Shown here: piece after piece, positions 23,001 to 34,015 of the stretch
Layout: each line of letters opens with the position of its first letter
Position numbering within the stretch: the first letter of the stretch is position 1
Origin: Pipra filicauda
Taxonomy: Eukaryota; Chordata; Aves; Passeriformes; Pipridae
Length of the DNA stretch: 64,000 nt
Assembly (NCBI RefSeq): GCF_003945595.2
Contig: NW_024104314.1
Coordinates: 744,001-808,000 of the forward strand
Direction: 5' to 3'
Program-made: the position numbers and the translations under genes
Notes under the pieces: model-generated
Databases searched by the model: none
What the model was told of the DNA's origin: nothing
What the model saw: the letters and a program-made list of their open reading frames with translations, nothing else

Positions 23001-25930
23001 CATAACATCAAGTAGAAATTCAGCTGCCTTGGGATGATTAGTTTTCAAAGTATCCTCTAAAATTACAGTCTTCTCTAACAGCTTACATTATTTTGAAATA
23101 TATTTTATATAACAAAATATTGTTTGGTTTGAATATGGGTGATACTTTGTCCCTTTTCTTCCTGTACAGTTCCCATGCTTAGCAACGACCCCACCATTTT
23201 CTGTTAGTTGGAGGATACAAAATGCTGATTTCTATTGTTCCCTGTAAATCTCGTGTATGTGAGTCAGAGGAGGTGACTGAGCTCCATCAGCTGTAGCCAT
23301 GAACGAAGCATTCCCAGATGGACAACAGCAGGCTGTGTTCAGTCCTGTCATGCCCCAAGGTGAGCATTTACACACAGCAGCATTCAGGTGTTTCCAGAGG
23401 GGAGTATGGCATAAATATCTAGAAAATTCCTATTCAGAGCATTCAAAATTATGGAACAGTCAGATGTGTAAGATCCTTTTAGGACTAACAGCCCTATTCC
23501 CCTCATAGGGATGATTCTGCTTTAGTTTGTGTTTATGAACTGCTTTCTTGCCTGCTGCTGCTGAGAATTATTTATTCTGTTGGCAGTGAGAGTGTCCCTG
23601 CCTGGTTTGGGTTCAGTTCCTGGATTTCCTTCACTTGAAGGAATTGCATGCTGGCAAGCTGATTGTTTTCTCTCAGAACAATGGAATTAGAGGCACATTT
23701 TCCTTCTGGCTCCAGGATTTGACAGCAAGTCCTCTGGATTTAATCCTTTGAAAGTTTGGACCTAAAACAATAGGAGAAAAATGTTGATTTAACTTTCAGG
23801 TGTTCCATCATTGTATTTTTAATTGTTGTCAACAGTTCACTTGTGTTTTGGCACCTTGGATGCAGGAAGCACTTCTGGCTGGTCCAGCCCTTAACTTGAT
23901 TTCCTTTCCTTGAACAGGAATGGTGTTTTTCTTGAGAGGACTCACACAAAAACAAGAAGCTGCTGTTTCCTGTGCTAGAAGAACCCAGTGTGTTCAAGGG
24001 CACATCACTTGATTGACTTAAGATGGCTGAAGTGTGGGTTTGTTTCTTTATGTTCTAGGCCTTTACTCAGCAGCTTTTCTGGCCTTTTGCTCCAGGTCCT
24101 GTAGCAATAATCAGTGACTGTGGTTCATAGGAATGTTATCTTCCATCAGGTTGTAGTAAAAGCTCTGTCTAATCTGTCTGATTTGACACTGAAAAACTAC
24201 ATTGATGCACATATTTATTGGTAAAAAAAAAATAAAAATACCTTGAATTCCTCCATCTGTTTTAAAGTGGAAATCGTGTGCCATCAGGAGCTTTGCACAG
24301 GTATTATCTCTCCCTATCCCAAGTTTTTATCAGAGCATCAAAAGAAGGGAAGAGTCAGTTGCAATGAATCCCTGTTCTGAATGCTGAGTTGAATTGCAGT
24401 TACCTGTGTATCTGTGGGAAGTGCTGTTTTATTTTGTATTTTGTCTAACACAAAAGCAAAAGAGAACTTGATCTGAAAGTCCCTTATCTAGTATGAGCTG
24501 AAACAAGAATAAGTGGCCACCAGAATGCAGAGGGTACATATTAAACAGAAACAAGCAAAGAACACGTTAACAGGACTTAAAAAATGAATCTACTTAGAAT
24601 GAGTAAGAAAAAATGATTCTGTCAGTGCCACCACTGTGTGATTTCCAGGTCATTTCCATTTCTTTTAGGTGACAAATGAGCAAGGAATGCATGCAAATGT
24701 TTATCTGAAGCTCAGTAGGACTTAGCAGTCTTAAAGTTCATAATATTATTAAATGCCTTGCAGAGTAGCCGTGGATTTAAGAATATTCCTAAAGTTAGGC
24801 ATTGCTTCAGTGCTCAGCAGCATCAAACACCAAATTGCTGTGCAAGGCCAACCAGATAGAGTGAATCTGAGGGAAGAGGTTACACTTCATCCCCAGAACA
24901 AGCTATTTAAAGCTCTAATGAATCTATCTTATGGTCAGGAAGAAACTAAACCTACATGTAAGTAGTTGGCATTCATCAGCTTATAATTCTATTAATAGCA
25001 TCTACAAAACCACAAATATCCCCAGTGCTCACAAGGAAATTTTAATGGTGTTCTCACAGTCTAACAAGCTTTAAACCAGCATGAAATTAAATATAGAAAT
25101 GTTAGGTCAGTCTAGACAGCACTGCAGCTCCCCAGCGTGGCTGACTGGTAAGGAAGGGAGTCCAGAGAGCAGTGGAACCTCCCACATTTTTTATTCATTC
25201 CTGACGTTATCAGTTAAAAAGTCCTGGATATCATCGTGTTTTCTACATTGTTTTTTGATTTATATGTAGAATCTGCACCCAGGCATGAGGACTGTTCTTT
25301 TTAAAAGCAATTAGAAACAGTTGCACTGCTTCAATCTGCTGTGTGCCAGTGTAACTGCTCAGGACCTTCCTGCAGGAGTGAGACCTTTGTGTGGCTCGAG
25401 AGAAATGGCGACTCAGGAATTTCTATTTTGTGTCCCTTCACTTCATCATTCCCAATGCCAGCTCCTTTTTCACTCTTCTGCTCTGCTGCTCTAGCATTGA
25501 GTGCAGGAAGCAATTTCAGCTGAAGTACCATTGAGCATCTTCTGAGAGAGAAGAGCTTTTGTGTTCCTCCAGGAAGGGTTTGAAGTATCCTTGGGAGTGG
25601 CATTTTCCACAGGTGGGAGCACTTTGTGAAGACTTAAAAGTTTCAGAGTAGTTTGGACCAAACAGATCAAGCACATCCATTTCTTTATGCCTTACAGCTG
25701 CTGGATTTTTCACATCTTCAAGATTCCACACACAGTGTTCTTTTTATTGGTGCATTCCTTATTTCACCCTGGAATGTTTGTACAGTGCAACTTGTTACAT
25801 ATTCCCATTTTAGTGCCGTATGTTGTAGGATAACATTTAGACTTCCTAGACGGGGTTGAAATCTCTTCCTTGTCTGGAGCTGTGTCAGCTCTGGCACCTG
25901 CACTTTACTTGCCATCTGATTTTGATTGAT
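20071..25930. other. Gene-poor intergenic stretch, ATMIN to LTR-like segment
   Basis: No gene is supported. AT-rich unique-looking DNA with a three-copy 22-bp minisatellite at 21721-21786 and an A-rich run near 24225. Minus-strand open frames at 25331-25731 look mildly coding-like but match no family I recognise. Confidence 0.6.
21721..21798. repeat. 22-bp minisatellite, three units plus partial
   Basis: The unit TTGTGTGAGGGAACATTTGTGT is repeated with one or two changes at 21721-21742, 21743-21764 and 21765-21786, then decays into a GT-rich tail. Confidence 0.85.
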
Positions 25931-25955
25931 TTCTTGTGTTCTTGGCTCCTTGACC

Positions 25956-26300
25956 TGTGTGGTTGTCAGGAGATTGCAACAGAAGTGGCCCTTGTTGGGA
26001 GCTCCATTTGCCTGGCGCTGCTCCGCTTGTTTTTGCAGCTGGAAGCTGGCAAGTGGATCGGGTTTATCCCGAGATAATCAGGTTAATCTGACCTCTGGTG
26101 TGGTCACCTATGGGCACTGCTCCTGCCCTTCACACCTTCTCTTCACCAGGGGTATAAAAGTGATGGGGGAGAACATCCCCAGATGTGAAGGATTTCGGGG
26201 AAGTTGGACGCTTGACCGATCACCGACCTCGGATTATCCACATCCAGTTTGCATGGATAGGGCAGAGCCTCCTATCCAGCAGCAGCCATTGGGTCAGGAG
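25956..26300 (+). mobile_element. Possible solo LTR or retroelement promoter with TATA box
   Basis: A G+C-richer island in AT-rich DNA with GGGTATAAAAG (TATA box at 26153-26160), about 200 bp downstream of a TGTG start. It is followed by a GC-rich leader-like stretch with ACCGATCACCGACCTCGG. Length and layout would suit an avian endogenous-retrovirus LTR. I could not define both termini or a target-site duplication, and no retroviral genes are adjacent. Confidence 0.3.
26153..26160 (+). promoter_or_regulatory. TATA box (TATAAAAG)
   Basis: A perfect TATA element within the LTR-like segment. No gene with a clear start lies directly downstream. Confidence 0.35.
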
Positions 26301-28040
26301 GTGGGGAAGGAAGGGCTGGGAGGGAGCTCTGGGAGCTGGAAATGGGAGAAAGGACAGAACTGGGAGCTTGGAGGCAAAAATGAGGAGAGAGCGAGAAGGG
26401 GCTGGAGGAAGGAGAGAGTCTGTGCAGGGGTTTAAAAATAAGAATTAATTTAATGAATAAGAAGAGAGTCGTGCATATGGAAAAATGGATGTGAAATGAC
26501 CAACTAGAGAGGAAAGAAAAACTGTGAGAAAGGTGAAGAAAGGAACAAATTAAAAAAAAAAAAAAACTGAGAAGACAATTTGCTCTTTAAATATAAGGAA
26601 TCTAAATAATCACAGTGAATCACTGCCTGACCAATAGAACTTTACAATGAAAAAATATTAAAATCAAATATGCAACGAGCATATTTTTATGTCTAAAATA
26701 ATTAACTAGCACTACTGAGACCATTTGCAGTTGATAGAAAGCCCTGTGGTTATTTTAGAACATGGCATGAAGACTGAGTCACAAGGACTCTTACCAGAAG
26801 ATGGGATCTGGGGACATCCTCAAGTGCATTTATTCAGATATTTGCATGAAAAGCTGTGTTAAAAGTTCTAGGACTGAAAGAGTCCCAGTCCTGCTGGATG
26901 TTACTTAATCCTTGTTAAAAAATTCAATCCTAAAAAAGAGCAGAACTAACTATATAAGAAAAATACTTTAAATGTTCTTTATAATTTTCTTCACAAAAAG
27001 GAGATGTATCTGTTTGGGTATTTTTCTTTTCCACTGTGTTAATTGTTTTGTGGGTTTGTTTTTTTTTTTAGCTTATGCTCTCCAGAAGTCTTAAGCCAAT
27101 CACTTAAGAGCCAACAGAGACAGTTAATGATTAACCAATAAATTATGTGTGAGCTTCATCATAGTGTAAGGCAGATTCACAAGGTCATGAGCAGAGGTAA
27201 ACTCTTACAATTCTATTTTCTTGTTGATACTGTGTCTTCGTTTGGATCCCAGTATTTAAAACCAAAAATAAACAAAGAACAACAAAACAAAACCCCAGAA
27301 ACCAAAAACCCAACCACAAAGCACCTTTGCCAAGGGTCCCATCTCAGTTTAGCAGAACTTGCAGCCCTTTGGAAATTAATCACTGATCTTTGTTTGACAT
27401 CAAATGTCCTTGATACAGCTCTGTGTATCACACAACTTTCATCTTAATAGATAAAGACTGTATAACCTGGTTAAGTGAAGATAATATTTGATACAGAAAT
27501 CAATACAATTGTTCTTCAACAGAATAGTTAATTTTTTTTATATATATTCACCTCAGGCATATTACCTAATTCTAATATGGCACTTCTAGAAATGTGACTA
27601 AGATACTTTCTTGGGGAAATAAGTAAAGTCTGAGTTAATCTTCAGTGTGAAATGGTGTGGGAAGGTATTTTTAAATTATAAGTGTGCAGAGCAACTGTCT
27701 CACGCAAGGCTCACAGACTGTCAGTGTAAATACCATTGTCAGATTCGTGCAGTCACATAAGATTATTAAACTTGGGGGTGATATTCTCATGTGACACCTA
27801 CACAGTTCATCAGCTTCAGGGGAGCTGCACAGATAGAAATGAGAGTAGAAGTTGACCTTTCCAATCCACGCACTGAGTCACCACTTCACCTCCAGAGCTG
27901 ATGTAACCGTAATGCACTTCGCCTTTACATCCATTTTATCTGCCTGCAATGCTCATTACTAAATATAAACCTGTTCTGGAAAGTTAAAGTGGACATGTGA
28001 CAGGGGCCACTTTGGATAAGCCCCAGCACTCAGACACTCT
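26301..28040. other. Intergenic, nothing recognised
   Basis: AT-rich DNA with poly-A and poly-T runs near 26550 and 27061. No coding or RNA gene supported. Confidence 0.6.
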
Positions 28041-28700
28041 GCCCTATTAATGGTTCCACCGGGGTTGTGCCTAATGCTCCCCAGCGCCCGTGTTTGCTTT
28101 CTCCCGGATTACCTGGGCTCCAGACAATCAATAAATGCAGCAGGAAAAAAAAAAAAAGCTCCTGGTTCACTGCCTGCTGCAGTTCTCCCTTTTTCTTTCA
28201 GACAATTTAAATCTCAACAGAGGAGGGGGACCAAACGTCTCAGCTCAGTTAGCTGGAAAATCTCAGGCATCAGGCGGATTTTTAGATGCAGTTTGGCACG
28301 GCAGAAATGTCAGGGGCACTCGGTTTATGGAGGCGAACGAGAGGCTGCCTCTCGAATTTTTGACGTCAGCTGGAAGATGCAGAGACAGGTCAACAAAATG
28401 TTATTAGGACAATGTTAATTAGGACAAACCTTTATCCTGTGACCGTGCTGTTTGAATCTGCCAAGGGAGAGGAATCCGCAGGAATGAAAACAATGCCCGA
28501 GCACCATTTCCTAAGCCTGTCAACGTTAATTGTAATTTAAGACCTTCTGCTCTTCTTACCCTACAATAGAGCAACACGAGCTCTAGAATTTAAATGATGG
28601 GGTCTCTATTCCTGCTGGCACCTTCAAAATTATCTTGTCATGAAAATACTATTTTCCAGCGAGAAGATAAGAGGTATTTCTTTAAAGGGGGTAGCTAGGT
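28040..28700. promoter_or_regulatory. Candidate conserved non-coding block with CRE palindrome
   Basis: Balanced-composition, low-repeat DNA with a full CRE palindrome TGACGTCA at 28361-28368 and homeodomain-like cores (CAACGTTAATTGTAATTTAA). It lies about 3.5 kb upstream of the PPP1R3-like gene. Enhancer function is inference only. Confidence 0.3.
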
Positions 28701-30600
28701 CGGCACTAATGACTTCTGTGTCAGCTTTGTTACTGACAGTAGTATTTAGAAAAGAGCCTTGGATGGTGTCCTTAACACAGCACTGTAAATGCAGAGACAG
28801 ATTGGACTTTGAAACTTAACATGTTCAAAATTTTGGGAACTAAATTAGGATGGAGAGGGGGTGGTGTAAGGCTGCTACCACTGCATACATTAAAGCAGAG
28901 TCTCTGTGTGTGGTTCTGCTTGCTCGCTTCTGTGGATTGAAGCTTTTGCTGTGCACAATTATTTACAGTAGGCAAACCCAAAAGGACTTCCTTTTACAAA
29001 TGGGGTCTGATGCTTCCCACTGTCAACTTGTACCACAGTTTCCACAACACAGAAGGATGCACAAGCCTGCAGGCTATTTGAGGGAATATGTGTGTGTGTG
29101 TGTGTATTTGTTAAATTTCAGTGCTCAAAACTTTCATTTACTGTGTCTGTCTTAAATTCATCAGAGGGGGAAGAGCAGCCTAGTAGTAAGGACACCCTCA
29201 GAAGTGAAAGATGTGGGTAAGAATTCCAACAGCTTCACCCTTGGCAAGTGAGCAGGAGTAAAAAGAAAGCAGGAGCATCCTCAGATTCAATGAGACATGC
29301 TGGGAATGTTCAGATCAAGAGAAAAAAGAAAAAGTGAGAAATGGCTTTGTTACAGATTCTGGTGGCATTTACACAGTGACAGTGCTCAACAGAGACAAGG
29401 CTGTGTGTGTCAGAACTTGAGGTGTCTGCAGGAAACAGCAGGTGAAAATGTGAACACCCCCAGAACTAGTGGTGAGTTGATGTTCTTTCTGATTTTTAAA
29501 ACCTGTAAATGGCTTTGTTCCACTCTTACTCCATAAGGGTCACCTGTGAAATTATTCACAGCAGACTTGCATTTATATCGAGTCTCTTTCTACCCTTTTC
29601 CCCACTGTTCACACACACACACAGTGCTCTCATTCTCTTGAAGGTTAAAGAACTGTTGTTTTTTACCCGACTATGACAAGAGCAGAACTCAAGTGACATT
29701 TCTGAACTCTGTTCTCGTGCTGTCAGTCAGTTTATATGGCTGTCCATCTGCATCTCATGTTGGCTTGACCTGGCTAGTCCAAAGCTTATTGTGTTGCTTT
29801 GGGGTTTTTTTCTATCTTTTCACTGTATTTTCTCTTTTTTATTTTTTATGGTACTATTTCCTTTATGACCTTTGAGGAACCTGTATTTTAAACTTGGTTA
29901 CGTGAACTACATCACCTGCAATCACCAGTGAAGAAAGAAGTTAGGGTTTTTTTGTTCCATTAAATAGTACCAGGGTTGTGGGAGGAAAGAGGAGGCCTGG
30001 GAAAGCCAAAAAGCAGGAGTATTACTCAAGTTTATGGTAAGAAGAAGTTAGGCAACTACCATTACCAGAAGAGGGAAGTGAAACTTTACTAAGGTGCCCC
30101 AGCTGTGTAAAGCACAGTGGAAACTAAATTATTCCGAAGTCTTGTTCCCCGTCCATGCCACAAAGACACCCAAACCTGACTGAATGTGTTATTGGGTTTA
30201 AACCAATTTAGTGTATTAGTTCCAATAGTTTCACAATGGTTTAAAAATGCCAAGACTTTGCATATCAATGTAAAAAAGAATGTTCTTACTCTTTACTTGT
30301 TTTAAAGTGAAATCAGCACAAAGAAGTGGTAATTCCTTAGCAAATGTTATGACAGAGAAAAATTACTCTAAAAATGATTCAAAAGGATATAACCTGAAAA
30401 CCTGTTTGAACAGTTATTTGGGTTGCTTCTTTTTCTCCCCCAAATTAAGTGTGAGTAGATGAAAACCTTATTTTCCTGAAATACTAATTTCTGTGAGGAA
30501 TGGCGTTAAAGGACAAATGAGACAAGTTTAAGATCCTGGGCTAATGAATTCAGATGTAATTATTTGTTATTCGTATTTGATTTTTCAAAACCTATGATCA
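28701..30600. other. Intergenic, nothing recognised
   Basis: Short open frames only, without family similarity or paired splice sites. A short CA run lies at 29610-29623. Confidence 0.6.
29089..29105. repeat. (TG)n microsatellite
   Basis: An uninterrupted TG run of about eight units. Confidence 0.8.
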
Positions 30601-31350
30601 GCCTCTGAATGTGAGCCGATGGCACGACAAAGCTTAATGGTGTCAAATTTAACACTGATGAGCAGAATTTTTTATTCCCTGCTTATGAACCATCTGTCAT
30701 TAAAAACATTTGGAACCCAGCAGCAATAATCTAGGATTTTTTTTCATACTTATTAGTAAAGGAATTAAAGCTGATAGTTCTAACAGAGGCAGCGAATAAC
30801 TCTTCCCTGTGTTCTAGTGGCTTTTTAGCACTTGGTCCTTATCGGGTTTACTTGTCCCGTTCTTAATCTCATCAGCCGCATTTCCACTGCCCAGACTGTC
30901 AAAGGAACACCAAGTGCTGCAGATAAAATGCTCGAGGTGTAAAAAGCTCCTGCTCAGAAGCTAAATCAGAATCACATGTCAACACAGTTCAGGCTCAGGC
31001 TCTGGCAGGACGGTTGGATCATTGTTTTTAATGCAATTTACTAATTAAAAATGAGTCCCAGATTACGGAAAGTCTGGAATGAAGCGGCTTACTAAAATGG
31101 TGGTTTAGCGCCTTGAACTGGCTACACCAGAGTCTGCTCGTCATTAAACTGTAATTCAGCTGAATATTGCTCGGCAATTGCCAAACGCTCTTCCGACAAG
31201 AACCACCGGGGTTCCTGTGTCACAATCGTCCCCCCGTGTTTCGGCCGGAGCTGTTCGAGCGCCGGGGGCGATGAGCGGCAGGACTGCGGCAGGTGTATTT
31301 TATTCGGCAGATGTACAGTAAACGCATTACAGCAGATTAGCTGGATTTCT
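30600..31350. promoter_or_regulatory. Upstream regulatory region of the PPP1R3-like gene
   Basis: Unique-looking sequence with many TAAT homeodomain cores (for example TTTACTAATTAAAAATGAG) that grades at about 31190 into a GC-rich CpG island leading to the gene. Evidence is compositional only. Confidence 0.35.
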
Positions 31351-33330
31351 TCCTTTAAATGTACACTGCGAGATCCAAGTTGCCAGCCAGCTGTTTCTTA
31401 TCGGCCCGTGTAATCTCCCCGAGCCCGGCTTTGCCTCTTTCTCCCGCAGCTATTTCTGTAGCGGGTCGGGCGAGCGAGAGCGCCGCTATGAATTTTAATG
31501 TTTCCACTGGGGAATCCCTCCCGCCTCCTCTTTTTGGATGAGATCCTCGAGGAAAGACCCAGAACACAGCGAGGAGGCGGAGGAGGAAGAGGAGGAGAGG
31601 GACGGCGTAGCCGCGGTACTGGGGGGAGCCGCGGGGTGTGATCAGGGGCCGTGGCGAGGCGGGCAGGGGTGGGAGCCATGGGCAGGGAAGGATGGCTCGG
31701 GGCGTGTGTCGCTGCCTGACCGCGGCACGGCAGCAGCGGCAGCAGCCGGAGCAGCGCGGCCCCGCCGCCGCCCCCGCACAGATGCTCCCGCCGGCATCCC
31801 CCGGGGCCGGCCGCGACCTGCACAGCGCCGAGGCGATCCCGCCGGCGACGGGCGACGGGCAGAGCCCGCGGACCGGGCGCTGAAGCCGCCTCGCCACCCG
31901 CACGAGAGGAGGAGCCGCGGGTGCCGCGCCAGCCGCCGGCCCCGCCGCCGCTCCCGCCGGCGCCCCATGGATAAGGCGGGCTCGCTGCACAGCTCGGTGC
32001 CCGCGCCGCCGCCCCGGCTCTACCTGCCGCGCAACTTCAGCTGCAGCGCCTGCCTCTATGGCAGCCTGGCCGAGCAGTGCAGGGCGGGCTGCAGCCCCGA
32101 CGGCGACGCCGCGCCCACGCCCGTGGTGCGGGAGGCGGCGGGCGAGAAGCCGCCGCAGACGCGGGGCCGGGAGCCCACGCTGCCCGCCGTGCCCCCCAGC
32201 CCCACGCAGCGCCGCCGCGCCAAGTCGCTGCCCACGCCCGGCGACCGCAGCCTGCGCCCCGCGCTGCAGCACAGCCCGTCGCGCCGCAAGACCGTGCGGT
32301 TCGCCGACTCCCTGGGGCTGGAGCTCACCTCCGTGCACCTCTTCTGCGAGGCCGACCTGCCGCGGGTGCCGCTGCCCGCGCCGCCCACGCCGCGCCCCGC
32401 AGACCTGCTCAAGACCAGGAAGCCGCCGGCGCTGGGCGACCTGGAGCCGGTGCTGTTCGGGCCGCCGCCGCCGCTGCTGGAGCCGCTGTTCCCGCCGCAG
32501 CCCGGAGCCAGCCCGGGCTTCGTGGAGCGGGTGCGGCAGCACAAGGTGAGGCTGGAGTGGGTGCGGGCAGAGCCCGCGGGGCTGCGCGGAGCCGTGCGCG
32601 TCCTCAACCTCGCCTACGAGAAGGTGGTGTCGGTGCGGTACACGCTCAATGGCTGGGCCAGCTGCGCGGAGGCTCCCGCCGCGTACCAGCCGCCCGGGCC
32701 GCCCGACGGCATCACCGACCGCTTCGCCTTCCTGCTGCCCCTGGGCGCTGCCGCCGCCGAGGCCACGCTCGAGTTCGCCGTCCGGTACCGCGTGGCCGGC
32801 GCCGAGTACTGGGACAACAACGAGGGCAAGAACTACCGGCTGCGGGCCCGGCAGCGCCTCCCGCCCGGCACCGGCCTCCCGCAGGACCCCGACAGCTCCG
32901 CCTGGATCCACTTCATCTGAGCCGGGGGGATCCCCCCGCCCGGGGGCTGCCCCGCCGCCTCCCAGAGAGCCGCCGGGAGGGCTTTTCCCGAGTTCTGTTC
33001 CCAGCGGGGTGATTTGGCTTTCCGGGGTCGCTGGCGATGCCGGGGGACCCTCGCTCGCCTCACGGGGGTGTCGGGCGCGGGTTCCCCTCAGTCCGCCGAG
33101 CGCTGCGGCGGGCACCAAAGCAGCATCTGCCGGGGGGGCTCGGGGGATGGGCGGGATTGACCGGCCGGGACCGGGATCCATGGATGCACAGGCTTCCAGG
33201 TGCCGGAGGGGCTGCTGTCGCCTCAGCAGGTGACACGGAGGGCAGGGTCACAGGGCATCCCTCCAACCGTCCCATTTGCCTAATCCTGCTCAAGCAAAGC
33301 CCGGCTCCGGCGAGGGGCTGGATCTGCGCT
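31190..33330. promoter_or_regulatory. CpG island spanning the PPP1R3-like gene
   Basis: About 2 kb of very high G+C and CpG density covering the upstream region, the whole coding exon and the start of the 3'UTR. It creates long open frames on both strands that should not be mistaken for genes. Confidence 0.85.
31967..32920 (+). CDS. Glycogen-targeting PP1 regulatory subunit 3, PPP1R3E-like (single exon)
   Basis: 317 residues. PPP1R3 proteins hold protein phosphatase 1 on glycogen, where it activates glycogen synthase and restrains phosphorylase. The PP1-docking RVxF motif is KTVRF (residues 108-112) in RRKTVRFADSLGLELTSVHL, the family signature. A CBM21 glycogen-binding domain spans about 185-295, with RVLNLAYEKVVSVRYTLNGW and the signature EYWDNNEGKNY, and the protein ends in WIHFI as PPP1R3D and PPP1R3E do. 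AYEK.VSVR, EAPAAY and DRFAF, plus LPRNFS near the N-terminus, point to PPP1R3E. RRRAKSLPTP (82-91) resembles the Ser-containing basic motif of other members. I chose the ATG at 31967 because homology begins just after it; the frame stays open back to an ATG at 31538. Mammals have no PPP1R3 gene at this location. Confidence 0.92.
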   Translation: MDKAGSLHSSVPAPPPRLYLPRNFSCSACLYGSLAEQCRAGCSPDGDAAPTPVVREAAGEKPPQTRGREPTLPAVPPSPTQRRRAKSLPTPGDRSLRPALQHSPSRRKTVRFADSLGLELTSVHLFCEADLPRVPLPAPPTPRPADLLKTRKPPALGDLEPVLFGPPPPLLEPLFPPQPGASPGFVERVRQHKVRLEWVRAEPAGLRGAVRVLNLAYEKVVSVRYTLNGWASCAEAPAAYQPPGPPDGITDRFAFLLPLGAAAAEATLEFAVRYRVAGAEYWDNNEGKNYRLRARQRLPPGTGLPQDPDSSAWIHFI

Positions 33331-33895
33331 CACCCTCTCGTGTCAGTTTGGGGTTAAGGGCCTCATAATGGAGGGCTGAGGGACAGGTTAGTCTGCAACC
33401 CAAAAGGACAAGAGCAGGGATGCCCCAAGGTGTAGCTGTGTTTCATCATGCTGTAAAAATGTTTGGTTTAAAGCAAAGATTTTTTTTTCTTTTTTAAATT
33501 TTGAACCCTATTTCATGTATTTAAACATACTTAGAAAGAAAAAAATAGCGTCACAGCCTAATCGAAATGTCACTCACGGAGAGATTTTCAAAAGAAAGTG
33601 TTTTGGTTTAGGATTCGTGTGGTACGTTGGTGGAAGGGGTTGGCAGGGTCTGGTGTTTGTTTCTGTAGGATTGGGCCCGTAAAGCTGCTTGTGTTGAGGT
33701 CAGCAGGAAAGTCGTGGGATTGCACCGAGGGAACTAGAGGCTGCAAGAGTTAAATCCATAATTCTGGTCTGCATCACAAGCAACACTTTCATTTTTATTC
33801 CTGTTGACGGTTTAACTTAATTTCTTAAGGTGTGTCAGGGCAGGGACCTCCTTTCTGAAAAATTAAGTGCTCCAAATTTTTCATAATAATTTCAG
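32921..33895. other. 3' flank of the PPP1R3-like gene
   Basis: The GC-rich tail of the island gives way near 33340 to AT-rich DNA with poly-T at about 33481. It probably holds the 3'UTR; I saw no convincing poly(A) signal. Confidence 0.5.
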
Positions 33896-34015
33896 TAAGG
33901 GACAGGTTTCACAAATCTGGCAAAGTTTAGTGAGACAAATCGAAGAAAGTTGCACCTTGCCATATGAAAATACATCAATAGAAATCATGGAGTATGCTGA
34001 CTTCTGCCTTCAAAG
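33896..34015 (+). CDS. Candidate exon of an unrecognised gene
   Basis: 120 bases between an acceptor (AATAATTTCAG) and a donor (AGGTATGT) are open in one frame: KGQVSQIWQSLVRQIEESCT, then LPYENTSIEIMEYADFCLQ, then two bases of an Arg codon. Both borders are phase 2. Composition looks protein-like but I recognise no family. The next candidate exon at 37523 completes the codon. No upstream exon was identified; an internal ATG (MEYADFCLQ) could start a product of about 55 residues. Confidence 0.25.

Noticed and set aside
28135..28407. Plus-strand 90-codon frame with splice-like borders
   Set aside because: An acceptor-like TTTCTTTCAG and a donor-like CAGGTC are present, but the translation is unconvincing, a second frame is equally open and no partner exon was found. 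Treated as possible non-coding conserved DNA.
31538..31966. Using the ATG at 31538 as the PPP1R3-like start
   Set aside because: Family similarity begins right after 31967, and the upstream part is low-complexity Arg/Pro. Kept as a finding, not as the annotated start.
31355..33181. Minus-strand 608-codon open frame opposite the PPP1R3-like gene
   Set aside because: Antisense to a well-supported gene in very GC-rich DNA. The composition is typical of a mirrored CpG-island frame.
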